From: Flavobacteriaceae bacterium UBA1682
GTDB lineage: Bacteria; Bacteroidota; Bacteroidia; Flavobacteriales; Flavobacteriaceae
DNA length: 64,000 nt
Reading direction: 5' to 3'
Assembly: GCA_002320285.1 (NCBI GenBank)
Contig: DCKE01000004.1
Coordinates: 6,407 to 70,406, forward strand
Part shown: positions 60,753 to 64,000 of the stretch, one piece after another
Position numbering within the stretch: the first letter of the stretch is position 1
Layout: each line of letters begins with the position of its first letter
Position numbers and translations under genes: made by a program
Notes under the pieces: generated by a model
What the model was told of the DNA's origin: nothing
The model's database searches: none
The model's input: only the letters and a program-made list of their open reading frames with translations

Positions 60753-61322
60753 TTAACATTTATTTGATGAACTAACTGTTTTATTTTGACAGTAATTTTT
60801 AATAAAATTACTAAAAATCAAGCATTCCCAGGCCAACTGTTTGCATTGACCATATTCATTAGTTTTTAAAGAAATAACGTTGCCAGACAAATCCCCATCA
60901 ACAATATAATCAAAACTCGCATAATACGGATTGTCATACTGCCCATCGGGATATAGAGCTATTCTCGCCAATTTTAAGTTTTGAGCCAGTTGTTGTTTGG
61001 TAGCAGTCTCAGAAATTAAAAATTTGTTTCTAATAGCCAAATCACAGTCAGTCGATTGACTCAAACTAAAATCAATATAAGATTGCACCGCTCCACCATT
61101 GACAAAATCATTTAATAAAACTTCCTTGGTATTGCTTTCAAATTGATCGAGATTACCTACAAAATCTTTTAAAATACTGCGCTTGCACGCTTCAATACTA
61201 CTATTTTGAAAGTTCAATTCCAATTCAAAGTTTTGTCCTTCTGACTCCATCAGTACCCGATAATAATCGTCTACCTCATTCCCTTTAACCACTCCAACGT
61301 TAAGAAGCTTAAACTCTTTCAT
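60753..61322 (-). CDS. DUF2004-like protein of unknown function
   Basis: This 189-residue soluble, acidic protein reads like the small DUF2004 family found beside unrelated genes in Bacteroidota: LELNFQNSSIEACKRSILKD, NLDQFESNTKEVLLNDFVNGG and a LYPDGQYDNPYYASFDYIV block. The function of this family is unknown; some members sit in toxin-immunity loci, but nothing here shows that. The C-terminus (NKTVSSSNKC) is poorly structured. It is the first gene of a pair with the VOC protein. Confidence 0.68.
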   Translation of the reverse strand: MKEFKLLNVGVVKGNEVDDYYRVLMESEGQNFELELNFQNSSIEACKRSILKDFVGNLDQFESNTKEVLLNDFVNGGAVQSYIDFSLSQSTDCDLAIRNKFLISETATKQQLAQNLKLARIALYPDGQYDNPYYASFDYIVDGDLSGNVISLKTNEYGQCKQLAWECLIFSNFIKNYCQNKTVSSSNKC

Positions 61323-61588
61323 ACTGCGCGTTTTACCTAACTATTTTTAAATAATACAGTGCATTCCTGTTAATTATCTTATTAAAAAAATAACTTTTTC
61401 AACTAAGATAAACTGTTTTTTAAATTTCAATGCTTTATCAAAAGTAACAATTTTGTTAAACATTATATATGATTTGAAATAATATTTAACAAATATGTAA
61501 AATAAATTACCTATATAATTATACAAAACACAAATAAACATCAGTATATATTGAATTATTTATATATTTTACATAAAATTTTTGAAAT

Positions 61589-62328
61589 ATGAATATTTTT
61601 ATTAAGAAACCAATATCCGATTTACTTACCAATATCCGATTTACTTAAGGAATCTGAACAAGAGGGTACCGGAAATTTAAAAAAACACTATCCTCATGGA
61701 GCTTGATTGCTTTGGGAGTAGGTGTAATCATTGTTGCTGGGCTTTTTCTATAACTGGTATAGCCGCTGCTAACTATGTAGGACCCGGGGTGACCTTATCT
61801 TTTGTCATCGCTGGCGTAAGCTGTCTATTTGCCGGTTTTATACCGGGTAGAATCGTTGGCGAGATGACAAGTATCGGAACTCTGTTTGCGTTTATATTGG
61901 TTTGTGTAGGTGTATTGGTGATGCGAAAAAAGATGCCCGATGCTCCGAGAGCTTTCCGCACTCCGCTCGTACCTCTAGTCCCTATACTGGGTATAGGCAC
62001 CTGTTTTTATATAATGGTGTTTTTACCTTTAGATACGTGGATTCGACTTGTAGTCTGGATGTTAATAGGTCTTGATGTTTATCTCTTCTACAGCATAAAA
62101 CACAGCGTTTTACTCGAAGTTCAAGACAATTCAAGTAAAAAAGCAAATAAAATTATTGGAATTTGTGCTTTAAGTCTTGTTGTCGTGCTAATTGTCATCG
62201 CCCAATTGCATCATCACATTTCCGAGCAAAAAGATTTTATATTGTACTATTTTTCACTGGTATTTGCCGTTGTGCATTTGACTATCTATAGCCATCGTTA
62301 CTATAAATATGTAATAGCTGCAAAATAA
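61589..62328 (+). pseudogene. Broken APC-family amino-acid permease (CAT/YhdG-like)
   Basis: The start (MNIFIKKPISDLL) reads into a 19-bp tandem duplication that forces a stop at 61646. After the repeat the protein resumes as ESEQEGTGNLKKTLSSWSLI and GVGVIIVAGLF, where the conserved Gly before AGLF has become Val, then a missing T in a T-run (around 61747) shifts the frame again to SITGIAAANYVGPGV. At about 61830 the sequence jumps from SCLFAG straight to FIPGRIVGEMTSIGTLFAF, a later region of the family, so some 270 codons are deleted in frame. The C-terminal helices are intact to 62328. Four independent lesions show that it is dead. Confidence 0.88.
61610..61647 (+). repeat. 19-bp tandem duplication within the permease pseudogene
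   Basis: Two exact adjacent copies of ccaatatccgatttactta. The length is not a multiple of three, so the duplication alone breaks the frame. Confidence 0.95.
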
Positions 62329-62421
62329 ACAGTAGAATATGTAATAGATTATAAGTGTTAAAAAATCAATTACTTTATATACTAATTATAAAAAAACATA
62401 AATTACAGCTTAAAAAAAAAC

Positions 62422-62916
62422 ATGAAGTTTATTTATATCAGCATAGTATGCCTGCTTATGGTGAGTTGTCAGTCGTCAAAACCCACCGAGCCTATCGTTA
62501 AAATGGTCGCATACGAGGAATTGGAAAAGACGATAAACCAACAAGACGATCTATTGTATGTCGTCAATTTTTGGGCTACCTGGTGCAAACCTTGTATAGA
62601 GGAATTACCGGATTTTATGGCCGTCAATGAAAAGTATAAAGACCACAAAAACTTTAAAATGGTATTGGTCAGTTTAGACCGTGCCAAAGATTTTGAAACG
62701 GTGATGAAGCCATTTTTAGTCACGCAAAACATCACAACAGACGTTTACCTACTCGATGACAATAAGCGTATGAATACATGGATACCGGCCTTCGACCCCA
62801 ACTGGTCGGGAGCCATACCGGCGACATTTCTTTATAAAAACGGAAAAAAACTAGTGTTTAAAGAGCAGTCTTTATCCAAAGACGAACTTGAAGCATTAAT
62901 AAAAACTCATTTGTAA
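62422..62916 (+). CDS. TlpA-family thiol-disulfide oxidoreductase lipoprotein
   Basis: This 164-residue protein has a lipoprotein signal (residues 1-17, lipobox VSCQ) and a thioredoxin fold with VNFWATWCKPCIEELP (CxxC near residues 55-58). The length and active site fit TlpA/ResA-type envelope reductants that keep cytochrome c or other periplasmic thiols reduced. A cis-Pro region is present as GAIPATFL. A second thiol protein follows 78 bp downstream. Confidence 0.88.
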   Translation: MKFIYISIVCLLMVSCQSSKPTEPIVKMVAYEELEKTINQQDDLLYVVNFWATWCKPCIEELPDFMAVNEKYKDHKNFKMVLVSLDRAKDFETVMKPFLVTQNITTDVYLLDDNKRMNTWIPAFDPNWSGAIPATFLYKNGKKLVFKEQSLSKDELEALIKTHL

Positions 62917-62994
62917 TATCCATTTAAATCCAATATTTAAACTCCTTTTATGCTCCTTTGAGCGATTTTTAAAACAATCAATAACAACGTAAAT

Positions 62995-63669
62995 ATGAAA
63001 AAAATTGTACTAATAGCCTTGGCTATTATCGGTTTAACAGCTTGTAAAAAAGCAGAAACCACAGCGGAAACAGCGGTTGCTCAAACCCCGACAGCAAATG
63101 TTAGTCCCACAGCAGACGAAACCGCCACCAGCGGTTACACCATTGGTTCAGAAGCTATGGATTTTTCGTTAAAAAATATCGATAACAAAATGGTGTCTCT
63201 AGCCAATTATCACGATGCAAAAGGATATATCGTTATTTTCACCTGTAATCATTGCCCGTACTCGAAGGCCTACGAAAATCGCATCATCGCTTTAAACAAA
63301 AAGTTTGAAAAGATGGGATATCCCGTAATTGCTATAAACCCAAATGATCCTGCAGTACAACCACAGGACAGTTTTGAAAAAATGCAAGAACGCGCCAAAG
63401 AAAAAAGATTTAATTTTCCCTATCTAATCGATGAAGGTCAGAAAATCTACCCGGTTTATGGCGCAACCAAAACGCCGCATGTGTATATCTTAAACAAAGA
63501 AAACGGTAAAAACATCGTCAAATACATCGGAGCCATTGACAACAATTACGAAAATGAAAACGATGTTAGCGAGCGTTATGTCGAAGATGCTGTTAATGCA
63601 TTATTAGCAGGAACACCGATTAAAACCCAAAAAACCGTTGCAATTGGATGTACCATCAAAGTTAAATAG
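62995..63669 (+). CDS. AhpC/TSA-type thioredoxin-like lipoprotein
   Basis: This 224-residue protein has a lipoprotein signal (residues 1-18, lipobox TACK), a Thr/Ala-rich linker (about 20-45) and a peroxiredoxin/thioredoxin fold with FTCNHCPYSKAYENRI, a CxxC (about residues 84-87) followed by Pro-Tyr-Ser. The later GATKTPHVYIL is the cis-Pro loop. This CNHCPYS type is common in Bacteroidota redoxin lipoproteins of unknown substrate. It forms a pair with the TlpA gene and ends at a strong terminator. Confidence 0.88.
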   Translation: MKKIVLIALAIIGLTACKKAETTAETAVAQTPTANVSPTADETATSGYTIGSEAMDFSLKNIDNKMVSLANYHDAKGYIVIFTCNHCPYSKAYENRIIALNKKFEKMGYPVIAINPNDPAVQPQDSFEKMQERAKEKRFNFPYLIDEGQKIYPVYGATKTPHVYILNKENGKNIVKYIGAIDNNYENENDVSERYVEDAVNALLAGTPIKTQKTVAIGCTIKVK

Positions 63670-63686
63670 ATTTCTAAATACCCTAA

Positions 63687-63718
63687 TAACTGGAGCCTTT
63701 CGCTCCAGTTATTTTTTT
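63687..63718 (+). terminator. Intrinsic terminator after the thioredoxin-like gene
   Basis: The perfect stem taactggag / ctccagtta with a cctttcg loop and T7 run begins 18 bp after the stop codon. Confidence 0.9.
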
Positions 63719-63759
63719 ATATGATCTAGCTCCCACGCAAAAAATAAAACAGTCATAAA

Positions 63760-63912
63760 AATCCCGTAGGGATGAAATAACGAAATGATCATAAAATGAA
63801 AAAAAACAAAACATCCTGATAATAACCAATCCCGTAGGGATGATACAATTTTAGAATGAAAAAAAATATACGAAACATTTACATAACAAAAACAATCCCG
63901 TAGGGATGAAAC
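63760..63912. repeat. Three spaced copies of a palindromic aatcccgtagggatga repeat
   Basis: Copies at 63760-63775, 63828-63843 and 63894-63909, each with the palindromic core atccc-gta-gggat, are spaced 66-68 bp apart. The last two also share a downstream aattttagaatga / aattatagaatgg segment. From memory, the same core is widespread in Bacteroidota as a REP-type element linked to Y1 (RAYT) transposases; no transposase gene is in the window. Confidence 0.75.
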
Positions 63913-63926
63913 AATTATAGAATGGA

Positions 63927-64000
63927 AATGGTTATCGAATGATAATGGTTATCAAATGATAATGGTTATCAAATGAAATGGTTATCAAATGAAATGGTTA
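63927..64000 (+). repeat. 16-17 bp tandem repeat running off the right edge
   Basis: Four full units (17, 17, 16 and 16 bp) of the form aatggttatcaaatga(t), and a fifth cut by the window end, follow directly on the third palindromic repeat. Confidence 0.9.

Noticed and set aside
63760..63912. CRISPR array with three repeats
   Set aside because: The repeats are short palindromes, spacers share sequence with one another, and no cas gene is present; this is a REP-type repeat.

Overview
The window is AT-rich chromosomal DNA that looks like a Bacteroidota genome, most probably class Flavobacteriia. The evidence is a metalloprotease with a C-terminal type IX secretion (T9SS) sorting domain, a b558-type succinate dehydrogenase in the order cytochrome b - flavoprotein - iron-sulfur, a divided KdpD, a group III truncated haemoglobin, and many gene starts preceded by the Bacteroidota -7 element TAnnTTTG instead of a clear Shine-Dalgarno sequence. 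No rRNA, tRNA, CRISPR array, intact insertion sequence or prophage was recognised. Genus cannot be fixed from the sequence alone.

Layout. 1-5 kb: the end of an S74-chaperone protein, an SDR enzyme, an AraC regulator next to an HD-domain protein, and an HdeD-like membrane protein. 5-10.5 kb: a complete RND efflux operon (adaptor, pump, TolC-type channel). 10.7-15.3 kb: a lipoprotein acid phosphatase, an exported WrbA-RidA fusion, a small acidic protein, an AraC regulator and a J-domain/DUF805 fusion. 15.4-17.4 kb: a secreted M4 protease. 18-22.6 kb: a porin followed by succinate dehydrogenase/fumarate reductase. 22.8-32.6 kb: a PEGA lipoprotein, a methyltransferase, an MBL-rhodanese sulfur enzyme, two MFS pumps each beside an AraC regulator, VF530, a 2OG-Fe(II) oxygenase, a decayed gene and DoxX. 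32.6-44.8 kb: the Kdp potassium system (two micro-ORFs, kdpA, kdpB, kdpC, porin, KdpD sensor part, separate histidine kinase) beside a sigma-54-type response regulator. 45-50.8 kb: a ClC channel, truncated haemoglobin and Crp/Fnr regulator with a palindromic operator between them, a MATE pump, a VOC protein and a YcaQ-type glycosylase. 50.8-56.2 kb: lactonase - alcohol dehydrogenase - succinate-semialdehyde dehydrogenase, matching the Agrobacterium Blc (AttKLM) gamma-butyrolactone pathway, preceded by a LysP-like permease. 56.2-64 kb: a sterol-desaturase-family hydroxylase, an HxlR/peroxiredoxin pair, a flavoprotein with a 10-bp inverted-repeat operator, a VOC/DUF2004 pair, a multiply broken amino-acid permease pseudogene, two thiol-redox lipoproteins, and palindromic plus tandem repeats running off the right edge.

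The most coherent systems are the Blc-like lactone pathway ending in succinate, the porin-succinate dehydrogenase operon, the Kdp locus with divided sensor and NtrC-type regulator, and the Fnr-like regulator/haemoglobin pair. The most unusual single proteins are the exported WrbA-RidA fusion and the J-domain/DUF805 protein. All family assignments come from reading motifs and remembered families; no database search was run.
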